Shown here: in pieces, positions 15,439 through 24,460 of the stretch
Layout: each line of letters starts with the position of its first letter
How positions within the stretch are numbered: the stretch's first letter is position 1
Made by a program: the position numbers and the translations under genes
Notes under the pieces: model-generated
The model's input: the letters and a program-made list of their open reading frames with translations, nothing else
Told to the model about the DNA's origin: nothing
The model's database searches: none
Origin: an uncultured Sulfolobales archaeon
Lineage (GTDB): Archaea > Thermoproteota > Thermoprotei_A > Sulfolobales > NBVN01
Reading direction: 5' to 3'
Assembly: GCA_938045815.1 (NCBI GenBank)
Contig: CALIBI010000061.1
Span: forward strand, 1-36,373
DNA: 36,373 bases

Positions 15439-16446
15439 TTAGTAGTTCCTCGCGGTAACGAAGAGCGCTAAGTCTCGCAGTAAGTCTTTAGCTTCATGAT
15501 CAACAGGTCTCACTCTATTTAGTGCTTCAAGACCTTGCTTGAGGTGCTTATCAGCTAGGTCGTCAGCGAATTCAACGGCTCCCGTAGACTTAATAAGTTC
15601 AGCTAAGTCCTTGAGTTCCTCAGCACTAGCGTCTCTCCTACCTAGAGTACTTATGAGTTTCTTCTTCTCGTTCGTGCTTAACCTGCTTAAAGCATAAATA
15701 ACTAAGACTGTCTTCTTTCCTTCCTTCAAGTCGCTGTAGACAGGTTTCCCTAGAACAGACTCATCAGCAACTAAACCAAGCACGTCATCTCTTATCTGGA
15801 AAGCTATGCCTACACCCTCAGCAAACCTCTCCAGATTAGTGATCTCGTTTTCTGGAGCACCTGCTAGGAGAGCACCCATGACTAAGCTTGACTTAAAGAG
15901 TGCTGCGGTTTTCTTGTAAATCATGAGTAAATACTCATCAAGAGTGACGTCCCACCTACGCTCGAAATCCATATCTAGTGCTTGCCCCTCCGCAACCGTG
16001 ACAGCAGCCCAAGCAAGCTCTCTAAACGCTTTAACTAACCTATCAGCAGGCACTAACCCGGAAAGCCTTCCTAAAGCTTCGAAAGCTTTAGCGAAAAGCA
16101 GGTCACCAGCAAGTATCGCCATATCCTCCCCGTAAACAGTGTGAACTGTTGGGACTCCTCTGCGGAACGCGTCCTTATCCATTATGTCGTCGTGAATCAA
16201 CGTGAAGTTATGTAGGATCTCGACAGAAGCTCCAGCACGAATCCCCACACGCTCGTCAAGCCCGTACATCCGGCCGCTCAAAACGAGTGCTAGCGGTCTT
16301 AACCTCTTACCACCCGCCTTAATCAGGTGGTTTGATGCCTCGTAGAGTTTCTGAGGCTCCCCCTCAACCACCTCATTAATTACCTTATCTACCTCGGAAG
16401 CCACGTATCTAGCGTAGTTCATTAATTTGCTGAAGTCCCCAGCCAT
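15439..16446 (-). CDS. idsA: Geranylgeranyl/farnesyl diphosphate synthase (trans-prenyltransferase)
   Basis: It chains IPP units onto an allylic diphosphate to make the C20 (or C25) precursors of archaeal ether lipids. The 335 residues carry the first Asp-rich motif in LIHDDIMDKDAFRRG and the second in FQIRDDVLGLVAD, plus GGKRLRP at the start. The residue five before the first motif is Phe (HNFTLIHDD), the chain-length region, so the exact product length is unclear. It sits with ipk and fni, which supply its substrates. Confidence 0.93.
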   Translation of the reverse strand: MAGDFSKLMNYARYVASEVDKVINEVVEGEPQKLYEASNHLIKAGGKRLRPLALVLSGRMYGLDERVGIRAGASVEILHNFTLIHDDIMDKDAFRRGVPTVHTVYGEDMAILAGDLLFAKAFEALGRLSGLVPADRLVKAFRELAWAAVTVAEGQALDMDFERRWDVTLDEYLLMIYKKTAALFKSSLVMGALLAGAPENEITNLERFAEGVGIAFQIRDDVLGLVADESVLGKPVYSDLKEGKKTVLVIYALSRLSTNEKKKLISTLGRRDASAEELKDLAELIKSTGAVEFADDLADKHLKQGLEALNRVRPVDHEAKDLLRDLALFVTARNY

Positions 16447-16481
16447 CTAGCACACCTAATCATAGAGTAGGAAACCAGAAT

Positions 16482-17555
16482 TTAAAGAGAGAACCCCCTA
16501 CTCAGTAGCCATTCCCTCAGAATCGACGTGATTATGACTGGCTTACGTCTCAACTCACTGAGGTCTCTGCTCCCGGTCAACGCCGTGAGCGCTCTGATGC
16601 CGTGGATGAATGCTTGCAGGAATTCTTCTAAGTACCCACCATAGTAAGCTCTGAGTACGGGGGTTGCTAACCCTACTAAGTCAGCACCTATCCTCAACGC
16701 CTTAACAGCATCGAAGGAGGATCTGATGCCTCCGGAACCAACGATTATGGAGTCAGGCGCTGCTTTCCTAGCTTCTATTATCGATGCTGCTGTGGGGATC
16801 CCCCACTCAGCTATGTTTGTGGCGATTAATTCTTTGAGTCTGTCGCTCATTCTCTGTGCTCTGTGCTTCTCCACGAGAACCCAGTTAGTTCCGCCAGCAC
16901 CAGCCACATCAAATAGTTTGATACCAGCCTCACTTAACTCTTTAACAACCTCGTACGAGAGTCCCTGACCTACCTCCTTAATCATTATTGGTGTAGAGAG
17001 TTCTCTGGCGACGAGCTTTACCTTAGCTATCAAGCCTCTGAAGTCAGGTGTTCCTTCAGGCTGGGCAACCTCCTGAGTCAGGTTTAGATGGACAGCTAAC
17101 GCGTCCGCATTAATCATGTCCACTAACCTGCTTATCTGGTTTAGGTCGTACCTCACGAACTCATGCCCACCAATGTTACCTACTACTGGAACATTCCTAG
17201 CGTACTCCCTAACCACTCTGAATGTCTGCTCGAGTTTCGGGTCCTCTATAGCGGCTCTCTGACTGCCCACACCTAAAGCAATCCCGAATTTCTCGGCTAC
17301 CTCAGCGAGCTTACCGTTTATTTCTTCAGTGCCTGGAGCTCCTCCTGTCATGCCAGTAATCATTACCGGGGCTTTCAGAGTTTTCCCGAGAAACGGGACT
17401 TCTAGATTAACACTGCTTAAGTGTACCTCGGAAGACGCTTGATGAACTAGAAACACGTACTCAAGCCAGGTAGTGTTAGGTCCTTCTACCCTACCCCTCA
17501 AAACGACATCCACGTGTTCCAGCTTCCTTAACCGCGCCTCACCGCCTAAACCCAT
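16482..17555 (-). CDS. fni: Type 2 isopentenyl-diphosphate delta-isomerase
   Basis: An FMN and NADPH-dependent enzyme that interconverts IPP and DMAPP. The 357 residues form a TIM barrel with the family signatures MTGMTGGAPGTEEINGKLA, GVGSQRAAIEDP, the QEVAQPEG/IMIKEVGQG segment and the flavin-phosphate site GSGGIRSSFDAVKAL. Overlaps ipk by 10 bases, so coupled translation is likely. Together with ipk and idsA it forms the end of the archaeal mevalonate route. Confidence 0.95.
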   Translation of the reverse strand: MGLGGEARLRKLEHVDVVLRGRVEGPNTTWLEYVFLVHQASSEVHLSSVNLEVPFLGKTLKAPVMITGMTGGAPGTEEINGKLAEVAEKFGIALGVGSQRAAIEDPKLEQTFRVVREYARNVPVVGNIGGHEFVRYDLNQISRLVDMINADALAVHLNLTQEVAQPEGTPDFRGLIAKVKLVARELSTPIMIKEVGQGLSYEVVKELSEAGIKLFDVAGAGGTNWVLVEKHRAQRMSDRLKELIATNIAEWGIPTAASIIEARKAAPDSIIVGSGGIRSSFDAVKALRIGADLVGLATPVLRAYYGGYLEEFLQAFIHGIRALTALTGSRDLSELRRKPVIITSILREWLLSRGFSL

Positions 17556-18316
17556 AGAATAGACCCTACTACATTCTTTTCCTCAAGAGCACTTAATAAG
17601 TTACCGGGCACGAAGCCGTTAATCACGTAAATCTTCACGTCCTTAATACCGAGTAGTAGAGACTTCCTCAACTTATTCAGCATACCTCCAGTGACGTCAG
17701 GAACCTCCCAGAAACTAGCTTCCTTCAGCACCCTACTCACGTGCATGTTGCTTAAAACTCGCGCGTCCTTATGAAGCTTCGGGTCCTTATCGTAAACCCC
17801 GTTAACGTCCGTAACGAAAATGACTTTCTTCAGACCTAAAGACCTGGTTAAGTACCACACTATATCATCTCCTGAAAGAACCCTTGACTCACTACCTGAA
17901 AGTATGATGTCGCCGTAGAGAACCGGCACTAGACCTGAACTCATGAGCTTCCCCACCACACCGAAATCACACTCCCCGTAGTTTACCCCCCAACATATAG
18001 ACCTAGGTGTTATCCTGACTGCCGGAACCTCTGAAGCTAGTAGGGCTTCAGTTACTAGGTGGTTTAGGAGATCCATGTAGAAAGCTACTCTAGCAAAACA
18101 TTGAGTGTTTACGTACCCTATCTTCTCGAGACACTCTCTCACTAACGGGTGCCCGAAAGAACCTCCCCCGTGAACCAGTAAGAGACCGTGTTTCTTGTTT
18201 TCACGTAGGTAGTTAGATATTTCTTCAGCAAGCTCGTAGATGGTGTCTGATCGTGCTGAGAAAGGCTCGTTTTTTCTCGTTATGACGGAGCCCCCGAGCT
18301 TAACTACCGTACTCAC
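17546..18316 (-). CDS. ipk: Isopentenyl phosphate kinase
   Basis: It phosphorylates isopentenyl phosphate to IPP, the last step of the modified archaeal mevalonate pathway. The 256 residues form an amino-acid-kinase fold: N-terminal VVKLGGSVITRK with the catalytic Lys, LLVHGGGSFGHP with the IPK-specific His, SGDDIVWYLT, VIFVTDVNGVYDKDP and DVTGGMLNKL. The His in GGSFGH separates IPK from other kinases of the fold. Overlaps both neighbours (4 and 10 bases). Confidence 0.95.
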   Translation of the reverse strand: MSTVVKLGGSVITRKNEPFSARSDTIYELAEEISNYLRENKKHGLLLVHGGGSFGHPLVRECLEKIGYVNTQCFARVAFYMDLLNHLVTEALLASEVPAVRITPRSICWGVNYGECDFGVVGKLMSSGLVPVLYGDIILSGSESRVLSGDDIVWYLTRSLGLKKVIFVTDVNGVYDKDPKLHKDARVLSNMHVSRVLKEASFWEVPDVTGGMLNKLRKSLLLGIKDVKIYVINGFVPGNLLSALEEKNVVGSILWV

Positions 18317-19059
18317 CTAATTATCGCCTCAACGCTAAAAGCCTTATCGATGTCCGGGAATATTAGTGCTAATCCCCTCTCACTCTTGGGTGGCTGAACA
18401 CCGTAGAGGACGTACCACAACGCGTTATATATTCTCAGAAAACTACTTAAGTCCTTCTCTTCTCTCATGTAGCTGAAGATATTGATAATCACGTTTCCTG
18501 CTAAGTGTGTTACGTAATCGATGAATGGTTGGTCTGTGAGGGGCTGAAGCACTACCTCAGAAATACTCGTTAATTCAGCGATCAGGGGTTTATCGAGTTC
18601 CACGTACTCCTCACCAAGCCTCCATATGTAGGGCTTCCCGATCAAGTCAGAGAATCTCAGACCAAAAACGCTGTGTGGTAGGCCTATCTTGGAGTCTATC
18701 CTCCACGCGGCTTCAATCACGTCACTATCTAGTTTCCCACCTAGTAACTCGAGAACGGTGTTGGTGGCGTGGACGTACGTATGTTCCCTCAACGACTTAC
18801 TTGAGGTTCTTACTCTCAGCTTCAGGGAAAACCCCACACCTAACTCCGAGGAGAGAAGCTTAAGAAACTCTCTAATTTTGTTCTCCACGAATAGCGGGTC
18901 CGCAGACCCGGAAACAGAGATTCTTGAGGTTTCCTCTATCACCTCAGCTTCTGTGAGTATTTCGTATGTTGTCGGAAAAAACATTATGGGGTTGTGTCTG
19001 TTTGGTATGGGTATGTGGAATAAGGGAACCCATACGTAGCCACTCCTAGTAAGCTTCAC
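18313..19059 (-). CDS. Unknown 248-residue protein in the slot of a mevalonate-pathway kinase
   Basis: No named family is recognised. It lies between MEMO and ipk, with a 4-base overlap to ipk, where many crenarchaeal genomes (from memory) carry mevalonate kinase. The layout is faintly GHMP-like: strands around LKLRVRTSS (about 80) followed by a helix where GSSAA would be, here HATNTVLELLGG; then EAAWRIDSKIGLPHSVFG; then a helical end NALWYVLYGVQPP. The glycine-rich ATP loop (PxxxGLGSSAA) is absent. It could be a catalytically dead GHMP relative, a highly diverged enzyme or something unrelated. No membrane segment or signal peptide is visible. Confidence 0.7.
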   Translation of the reverse strand: MKLTRSGYVWVPLFHIPIPNRHNPIMFFPTTYEILTEAEVIEETSRISVSGSADPLFVENKIREFLKLLSSELGVGFSLKLRVRTSSKSLREHTYVHATNTVLELLGGKLDSDVIEAAWRIDSKIGLPHSVFGLRFSDLIGKPYIWRLGEEYVELDKPLIAELTSISEVVLQPLTDQPFIDYVTHLAGNVIINIFSYMREEKDLSSFLRIYNALWYVLYGVQPPKSERGLALIFPDIDKAFSVEAIIR

Positions 19060-19108
19060 TTAAGGCAACACCTCTCTTAACTCCCCCTAGGTAGGGGTTA
19101 CGTGCGAT

Positions 19109-19960
19109 TTACTTAAGAATCCTGACGGCTGAGTAACCCACGACCGATGACTTATCGCCTGACACGTCTCCTGAGGTCGCGTATTTCAGGATTTCCACTC
19201 CGGAAGAACCCCTCAGTACGGCGTAGTAGAGGAGAGTCATGACTGGCGCTACACCACACATCGATATATTCTTCCTCAAGACTACGTCGAATAATCCCTT
19301 AGGGTCTAGTGATTTTATTTTGTCTAGAACGCTTTTGTCTTTCTCAACAGCTCTGTCGTGTGGTTCGTAGTGGGTTAGGTCTGTTGAGGCTATGACTACT
19401 AAGTCCCTCCCGAGTTTTGAGGAGGCTTTGAGGATTGATTTAGCTAGGTCTTCCGAGATCTCAGGTACTTGATACATGATGGATATGGGGACTATGCTTA
19501 CGTCCTTGAAGAGGTACTGCAGGAAGGGTATTTGAACCTCGATTGAGTGTTCTTCGTAGTGAGCTAGTTTGTCTGGTCTAGCGTACTGTGAGTTGCTTAT
19601 TATTTCTTTAGCTAATTCCGCGTCAACTGTAGCGTGTCCTAGCGGGGTTTTCCACACCCCCTCATCCCATACTGAAACTATTTCTCCAGCACCTACGTGG
19701 TTGGGACCCAACAAAACAAAAACTTCCGGCTTTCCTTCAGAAGCTAGTTTCGCGTAGGAATGTGCTGCTACGGGGCCGCTGTAGATATACCCTGCGTGAG
19801 GCACTACGAACCCTATACTCTCCCCACTCCTCACTTCCGAAACCTTGGGGATGTAGCCCGGGCCGTGTTCGTGTGTGAAGGCCCACTCGATTCGCTTTAT
19901 TAGTGCTTCTTTCCTGCCCTCGTAGAAATAACCCGCTACTACAGGATTCCTCACAATCAT
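19109..19960 (-). CDS. MEMO-family protein (AmmeMemoRadiSam system protein B type)
   Basis: 283 residues of the LigB/dioxygenase-like fold. It shows the family start [11 protein letters not shown], the conserved [28 protein letters not shown], the [15 protein letters not shown] segment and [10 protein letters not shown]. Its molecular role in archaea is unresolved; it is conserved near rps2 in crenarchaeal ribosomal runs. The start overlaps the rps2 stop by 4 bases, so it is surely co-translated. No radical SAM partner is seen in the window. Confidence 0.9.
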   Translation of the reverse strand: MIVRNPVVAGYFYEGRKEALIKRIEWAFTHEHGPGYIPKVSEVRSGESIGFVVPHAGYIYSGPVAAHSYAKLASEGKPEVFVLLGPNHVGAGEIVSVWDEGVWKTPLGHATVDAELAKEIISNSQYARPDKLAHYEEHSIEVQIPFLQYLFKDVSIVPISIMYQVPEISEDLAKSILKASSKLGRDLVVIASTDLTHYEPHDRAVEKDKSVLDKIKSLDPKGLFDVVLRKNISMCGVAPVMTLLYYAVLRGSSGVEILKYATSGDVSGDKSSVVGYSAVRILK

Positions 19961-20595
19961 TTGCTTAGCACCTTAGTCTCGAAAGCGTCCGGTCCTACGC
20001 TTAACTCACCCGTCGGCGGTAAAACTCCTCTCTCTCTAAGTACCTGCCTAGCAAGCAACCAATAAATAACTGCTAGGGATTTCCTGCCTTTATTATTGCC
20101 TGGGATCACTAAATCTATGTTGCTTGTTTTGGAGTCCGTGCTGACTATAGCTACTACAGGTATTCCTATCCTGGAAGCTTCTAGTAGTGCTTGCTGGTCT
20201 ACCCTCGGGTCGGTCACGATGAGTACTTCAGGCTCTATGTAGATGCTTAAGTTAGGATTCGTGAGTGTTCCAGGTATGAACCTACCCACGATAGCCTTAC
20301 CGCCAGTCAACTCAGCGAATTTCTGGACTGGCTGGAAGCCGTAAGGTCTTGCCGAGACCGCTAGGACAGCGTCTGGTCTGAAACTAGCTACGAATTTCCC
20401 GGCTATGCGTATCCTCTCGTCAATTCTCTTCACGTCTATTACGTACGGTCCGTCAGGTCTTTGCCTGAAGACGAATTTCTCCATGTGTTTGGTGCACATG
20501 TAAGTACCTATGTGGACGCCGGCTTCCAGATATATGTTTAGCGGGACTAGGAGCTCGCTGCCCGCTAGCTTCTCGCGATCAACATCCTCACTCAT
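19957..20595 (-). CDS. rps2: Ribosomal protein S2 (uS2)
   Basis: 212 residues of the archaeal S2 type: [24 protein letters not shown] near the start, then [68 protein letters not shown] and [22 protein letters not shown]. It follows rpoN by 4 bases. In several crenarchaea, as I recall, enolase lies between rpoN and rps2; it is missing here. Confidence 0.96.
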   Translation of the reverse strand: MSEDVDREKLAGSELLVPLNIYLEAGVHIGTYMCTKHMEKFVFRQRPDGPYVIDVKRIDERIRIAGKFVASFRPDAVLAVSARPYGFQPVQKFAELTGGKAIVGRFIPGTLTNPNLSIYIEPEVLIVTDPRVDQQALLEASRIGIPVVAIVSTDSKTSNIDLVIPGNNKGRKSLAVIYWLLARQVLRERGVLPPTGELSVGPDAFETKVLSK

Positions 20596-20599
20596 GTGG

Positions 20600-20803
20600 T
20601 CACACCTTCCTAGTATACATGACTAACTCCTCAATTAAGTCTATGTGTGAGATGAACATCCTTCTACAGCAGTACCTCTTAACACCTAACTCATCAAGTA
20701 CTTTCCCCGGGTCCTTGCCGGACTTAACACCCTCTACGAAAGCTTCCCACTTATCACCTACTACGGCACCGCACGTGAAGCATCTTACAGGTATAATGAC
20801 CAT
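20600..20803 (-). CDS. rpoN: RNA polymerase subunit N (Rpb10 homologue)
   Basis: 67 residues with the zinc site formed by [16 protein letters not shown] at the start and [13 protein letters not shown] in the middle. The CFTCG and paired CCRR cysteines are the Rpb10 signature. It is a small assembly subunit on the RpoD/RpoL platform and is encoded 6 bases after rps9. Confidence 0.95.
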   Translation of the reverse strand: MVIIPVRCFTCGAVVGDKWEAFVEGVKSGKDPGKVLDELGVKRYCCRRMFISHIDLIEELVMYTRKV

Positions 20804-20809
20804 AACACG

Positions 20810-21235
20810 TCACCTGTAGGATTTCTGCCTAAATCTTCTTGCTGAGTACCTCATCCACTTCTCAGGCTCTGTTCTTCTGGGGTCTCCAGCAATCATTGCT
20901 CTAGAGTACTCACTGAATATCCTCTTCAGTTCCTCACTACCTGTGAAGCTCAGTAAGGCACGTGATATAGCTGTTCTCACAGCGTCTGCTTGAGCCATGA
21001 CGCCTCCTCCCCTCACGTAAACACGTATGTCGACCTTACCCCAGACATCCTTGCCGGCTAGTAGTAAGGGCTCCATCATTTTCATCCTAGCCAGCTCAAC
21101 AGGCCATATCTCGACAGGTGTTCCGTTGATCCATACCCTCCCTCTCCCAGGCTCTATAACTGCTTTAGCTATAGCTGTCTTGCGCTTACCTACCGCAATA
21201 ACTACTTTCGATTCCTGAGGTTGTGTTTTACTCAT
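20810..21235 (-). CDS. rps9: Ribosomal protein S9 (uS9)
   Basis: 141 residues: VIAVGKRKTAIAKAVIEPGRGRVWING at the start, VYVRGGGVMAQADAVRTAISRAL in the middle and the basic tail YSARRFRQKSYR that reaches the P-site tRNA. Overlaps rpl13 by 4 bases. Confidence 0.96.
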   Translation of the reverse strand: MSKTQPQESKVVIAVGKRKTAIAKAVIEPGRGRVWINGTPVEIWPVELARMKMMEPLLLAGKDVWGKVDIRVYVRGGGVMAQADAVRTAISRALLSFTGSEELKRIFSEYSRAMIAGDPRRTEPEKWMRYSARRFRQKSYR

Positions 21236-21684
21236 TTCTTACCCCTCCACCCGAGAGCTGTAGCTATCTCAGCTACCGTCACCACCTTCCTGGATTTTCT
21301 GGTGGCTAGCTTAACTACTTCCTTATCCTCCAACTCTTTAGGCACCCCAACAAACACTCTCAGCTTGCTTAACCTGGCTCTACCCTTATTAAAGCTTTTC
21401 GGTAGCATGCCCCGTACAGTGTACTTAACTATGGAGACAGGGTTTCTAGGTCTTCTAGGGGAGCTTTTCTCAGGGTTTCTCAAGGTTCTTAAAGAAAGCC
21501 AGATCTTGTAGCCCTCAATAACTCTCTGCTTCTCACCACTAACTACTGCTTTCTCAGCATTAATTACGTAGACCTCATAACCCTCCTTAAGGAGTTGAGC
21601 TATTTTGGAAGCTAACCTGCCTAGAATAGCTCCCTCAGCATCTATTATGATTTCCTTCCTCTCTTCAGTGTTTTGTGTGTTCAT
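21232..21684 (-). CDS. rpl13: Ribosomal protein L13 (uL13)
   Basis: 150 residues: IIDAEGAILGRLASKIAQLL at the start, VVSGEKQRVIEGYK, then TVRGMLPKSFNKGRARLSKLRVFVG in the second half. This is the archaeal-type L13. Overlaps rpl18e and rps9 by 4 bases each. Confidence 0.96.
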   Translation of the reverse strand: MNTQNTEERKEIIIDAEGAILGRLASKIAQLLKEGYEVYVINAEKAVVSGEKQRVIEGYKIWLSLRTLRNPEKSSPRRPRNPVSIVKYTVRGMLPKSFNKGRARLSKLRVFVGVPKELEDKEVVKLATRKSRKVVTVAEIATALGWRGKK

Positions 21685-22049
21685 ACTATCACCCTGACAC
21701 CGCTCCCACTAGGATTAATGTTGATTAAGTCTTTAATACTCATTACTTGCCCGCCAGCACTCCTGACTTTCTCTAATGCTTTAGGTGAGAAACTGAATGC
21801 TGCCACTACTACTTTCTTGCTTATGGTTCCAGCACCAAGTAGCTTCCCCGGAACCACCACAACCTCATTAGGTGATGCTACCCTCTCCAACTTAGAAACA
21901 TTAACTACTACTCTGTTCCTGGAGGGTTTTTCCAGGATGTCAGCTACGTAGTCCCATATTGGTGCTTTATGCTGGTTAGCTGCTTTCCTTAAATCCCTGA
22001 TTAGGACTCTTAAGGTGATGTTTGTAGGTCCTGTGCGACGCATCATCAC
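21681..22049 (-). CDS. rpl18e: Ribosomal protein L18e
   Basis: 122 residues with TNITLRVLIRDLRKAANQHKAPIWDYVADIL and VVVPGKLLGAGTISKKVVVAAFSFS, the L18e/L15 fold signature. Overlaps rpoD and rpl13 by 4 bases each. Confidence 0.95.
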   Translation of the reverse strand: MMMRRTGPTNITLRVLIRDLRKAANQHKAPIWDYVADILEKPSRNRVVVNVSKLERVASPNEVVVVPGKLLGAGTISKKVVVAAFSFSPKALEKVRSAGGQVMSIKDLININPSGSGVRVIV

Positions 22050-22882
22050 ACACCACTCTGAGCTTTAATAGAATTCAGGGTGCTTAAAAACTTATCAAGT
22101 TTCGATATGACTATCTTTAAGGCTTCAGTAACGATTGTTTCGGGTTTCAGAGATCCGGAAGACTCTATAGTTAGGTAGAACTCATCGTCTTTGAACCCTA
22201 ACTCTATAGCGTCGGTAGGGCAGTTTCTGACGCATTGCCTGCAGAGAATACATCTCTCCTCATACGCTCTCACCTTACTGCTTTCCATGACTAGCGCGTT
22301 TCGCGGGCAGACCTCCACGCACTTGCCGCAGAGGGTACACAACTCCTCCTTAATAGTGAGTCTCGCGGAGTAGGTTACCGTGGATATAGTTACTGGGGAC
22401 CACTTAATATGCTCTACACCTCTCCCAAGCCTCGCGTAAGCTTCTAGGGAGATCTCTTGATTCGGTCCGAGAACCACTATAGGTATCTTATCGTAGGCGG
22501 GTCTCACGTCAGGGTCTGTGACGGGCTTCAGGTCTCCTGAATAAACTGTTTTAGTCTCGCCTTCCCTTGCTGAGGCTTGGAGAGAGAGAACCGCGTAACA
22601 CTCAGTAGATTCTTCAGGTCTCGTGCCAGCACACTTCTCAGGACTCTCATACCTTCTTAAAGCTTCCTCAGAATTTAGGGGTATTAAGCCTAGCCTGTGA
22701 GCTATTATCTCGTCATGAAGAACCGAAGTATTGTTGCTGAATATAACGAAGTCTACAGCCATGGTAGGGACGTACTCCATAGAAGCTCTCCTAACAGCGT
22801 TTAAGAGAGCTAGAGGGACTTCCTTGAAGAGGAGCGTGAGTCTATTATCGCTCCTCTCAGTTATTTTGACGGAATAAGACAC
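22046..22882 (-). CDS. rpoD: RNA polymerase subunit D (Rpo3) with two [4Fe-4S] ferredoxin sites
   Basis: Equivalent of bacterial alpha and eukaryal Rpb3; it nucleates RNA polymerase assembly. 278 residues. The N part is the dimerisation domain (FKEVPLALLNAVRRASMEYVPTMA, then LGLIPLN). Residues about 180-225 form a ferredoxin-like insert with two full four-Cys motifs, CTLCGKCVEVCP and CILCRQCVRNCP. So both cluster sites are intact; in some archaea only one, or none, remains. GTG start at 22882. It sits 1 base after rps11. Confidence 0.96.
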   Translation of the reverse strand: MSYSVKITERSDNRLTLLFKEVPLALLNAVRRASMEYVPTMAVDFVIFSNNTSVLHDEIIAHRLGLIPLNSEEALRRYESPEKCAGTRPEESTECYAVLSLQASAREGETKTVYSGDLKPVTDPDVRPAYDKIPIVVLGPNQEISLEAYARLGRGVEHIKWSPVTISTVTYSARLTIKEELCTLCGKCVEVCPRNALVMESSKVRAYEERCILCRQCVRNCPTDAIELGFKDDEFYLTIESSGSLKPETIVTEALKIVISKLDKFLSTLNSIKAQSGV

Positions 22883-22883
22883 T

Positions 22884-23285
22884 TTACACCCTCCTACCTC
22901 TCCTGCCGCCGGGTCTCCGCGTCGTGTCGTGAGGGATGGGGGTCACGTCCTCTATACGCCCAATAATAAATCCTGTCCTAGCTAAAGCTCTAATAGCTGC
23001 TTGAGCGCCTGGCCCAGGTATTTTCGGTCCGTGACCTCCCGGCCCCCTAACTTTTATGTGTATTGCGTTTATTCCTTTATCCATGGCTTTCTGAGCTGCT
23101 CTGTAGGCTATGAGCATCGCTACGTAGGGGGATGGCTTCTCCCTATCAGCTCTCACCACCATCCCTCCAGACATAGTCGCTACGGTCTCAGCACCGCTTA
23201 AGTCTGTTATGTGGACTATGGTGTTGTTGAAGGAACTATATATGTGTGCGATCCCCCACTTAAGTTCTCTTGAGGTGAATGCCAT
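22884..23285 (-). CDS. rps11: Ribosomal protein S11 (uS11)
   Basis: 133 residues: [72 protein letters not shown] and the basic end [19 protein letters not shown] site 5 bases before ATG 23285 sets the start. Confidence 0.96.
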   Translation of the reverse strand: MAFTSRELKWGIAHIYSSFNNTIVHITDLSGAETVATMSGGMVVRADREKPSPYVAMLIAYRAAQKAMDKGINAIHIKVRGPGGHGPKIPGPGAQAAIRALARTGFIIGRIEDVTPIPHDTTRRPGGRRGRRV

Positions 23286-23296
23286 GAGATCCTCAC

Positions 23297-23833
23297 CTAC
23301 TCACTACTCAACAGTTCTTCAGGGACTTCCTCCTTCTTTATTCTCGTAGCCATGGGTGAGCCCGGAGTGAAACCAATTAACTGTTCTTCCACCCTATTTA
23401 CTAGGTAGCCGGGTGACGTCACTCTCTTACCACCGATAGATATGTGGCCGTGCACGACTAGTTGCCTGGCTTCATGAATAGTCCTGGCTAGCCCCTTCCT
23501 CAACACTATCGTTTGTAGTCTTCTCTGGAGAACGTCCTCGACAGTCAAGCCAAGAATATCGTCTATGGTGCCTTGCTCTTTCTGGAGTAGTCCTAAGTTG
23601 TAGAGCTTCTTAACTAATTCTCTCTCCCTCACAGACCTCTCCTCCGGGGTTAGTGAGAGGAGTGCTTTAGCTTTATTCCTCACGTTCCTTAGGTATGTTT
23701 GAGCGAGCCATAATTCCCTCTTATTCCTTAGTCCGTACCTACCTACTAGCTCCATCTCCTCAGCTAACCTATCCTTAATCCAGGGATGCCCGGGCTTCTC
23801 CCACTTCCTCCTAGATTTTCTTGGGTCACCCAT
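23297..23833 (-). CDS. rps4: Ribosomal protein S4 (uS4)
   Basis: 178 residues from ATG 23833 ([18 protein letters not shown]), the usual archaeal start, with a GGTGG site about 7 bases before it. A GTG at 23851 would add six residues and overlap rps13. The S4 RNA-binding domain is clear: [37 protein letters not shown]. It binds 16S rRNA early in small-subunit assembly. Confidence 0.95.
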   Translation of the reverse strand: MGDPRKSRRKWEKPGHPWIKDRLAEEMELVGRYGLRNKRELWLAQTYLRNVRNKAKALLSLTPEERSVRERELVKKLYNLGLLQKEQGTIDDILGLTVEDVLQRRLQTIVLRKGLARTIHEARQLVVHGHISIGGKRVTSPGYLVNRVEEQLIGFTPGSPMATRIKKEEVPEELLSSE

Positions 23834-23847
23834 TAAAGACCACCTAC

Positions 23848-24318
23848 TCACTCCTGCTTCTGCTGTGCAGCCTTACCCTTAGTAACACCAACCACAGGCC
23901 CTATCCTGCCTGTGGTGTGGGTTCTCTGTCCCCTCACCTTAAGACCTAGCTGGTGTCTTATACCTCTCCAGCTCCTCGTTCTTACTTCCCTCTCAATATC
24001 GCTTCTAGCCTCAAATATCAGGTCTGCTGATATGAGGTGTTTGTCAGCCCCTGAAACGTAGTCTTTCCTCCTATTAAGATACCAGTCAGGAATACCGTAC
24101 TTGAGCGGATTACTTATTACGTCTTCTATTCTCCGCACGTCAGCATCACTTAAGTAACCTATACGTGACTGGGGATCTAACCCAACTATCCTCGCTATAG
24201 CTAGTCCTGTATGGTAACCAATCCCTTTTATCTTAGATAAACCGTAAGGAATGAGTAAGTCTCCCTCAACATCAACGCCAGCGATCCTCACTATATGTCT
24301 GAACCTACCCTCACTCAT
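23848..24318 (-). CDS. rps13: Ribosomal protein S13 (uS13)
   Basis: 156 residues from ATG 24318 ([16 protein letters not shown]); GCGGTGA eight bases upstream supports it over the GTG at 24330, which lies inside that site. Signatures: [20 protein letters not shown] and the basic end [24 protein letters not shown]. First gene of the long run reading to gltX. Confidence 0.95.
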   Translation of the reverse strand: MSEGRFRHIVRIAGVDVEGDLLIPYGLSKIKGIGYHTGLAIARIVGLDPQSRIGYLSDADVRRIEDVISNPLKYGIPDWYLNRRKDYVSGADKHLISADLIFEARSDIEREVRTRSWRGIRHQLGLKVRGQRTHTTGRIGPVVGVTKGKAAQQKQE

Positions 24319-24359
24319 CTCATTATTCACCGCGTACCTAGATTAAAAATCATTAACAG

Positions 24360-24372
24360 TATATAAGTTTTT
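24360..24372 (-). promoter_or_regulatory. Promoter (TATA box) of the rps13-gltX run
   Basis: On the minus strand AGTAAAAACTTATATA: an A-rich BRE-like stretch followed by a TATA box. It lies 42-54 bases before the ATG of rps13, so transcription would start near 24338 with a short leader holding GCGGTGA. No equally strong box was seen within the downstream run, where genes touch or overlap. Confidence 0.65.
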
Positions 24373-24460
24373 ACTAAAATCACGGACTTAGCTACGTGTC
24401 TTGCTTGCTCCGCCGACGAACCGTAGTAGTTCTTTTGTTTGGGTGTTGCGGGCTCGCTCG

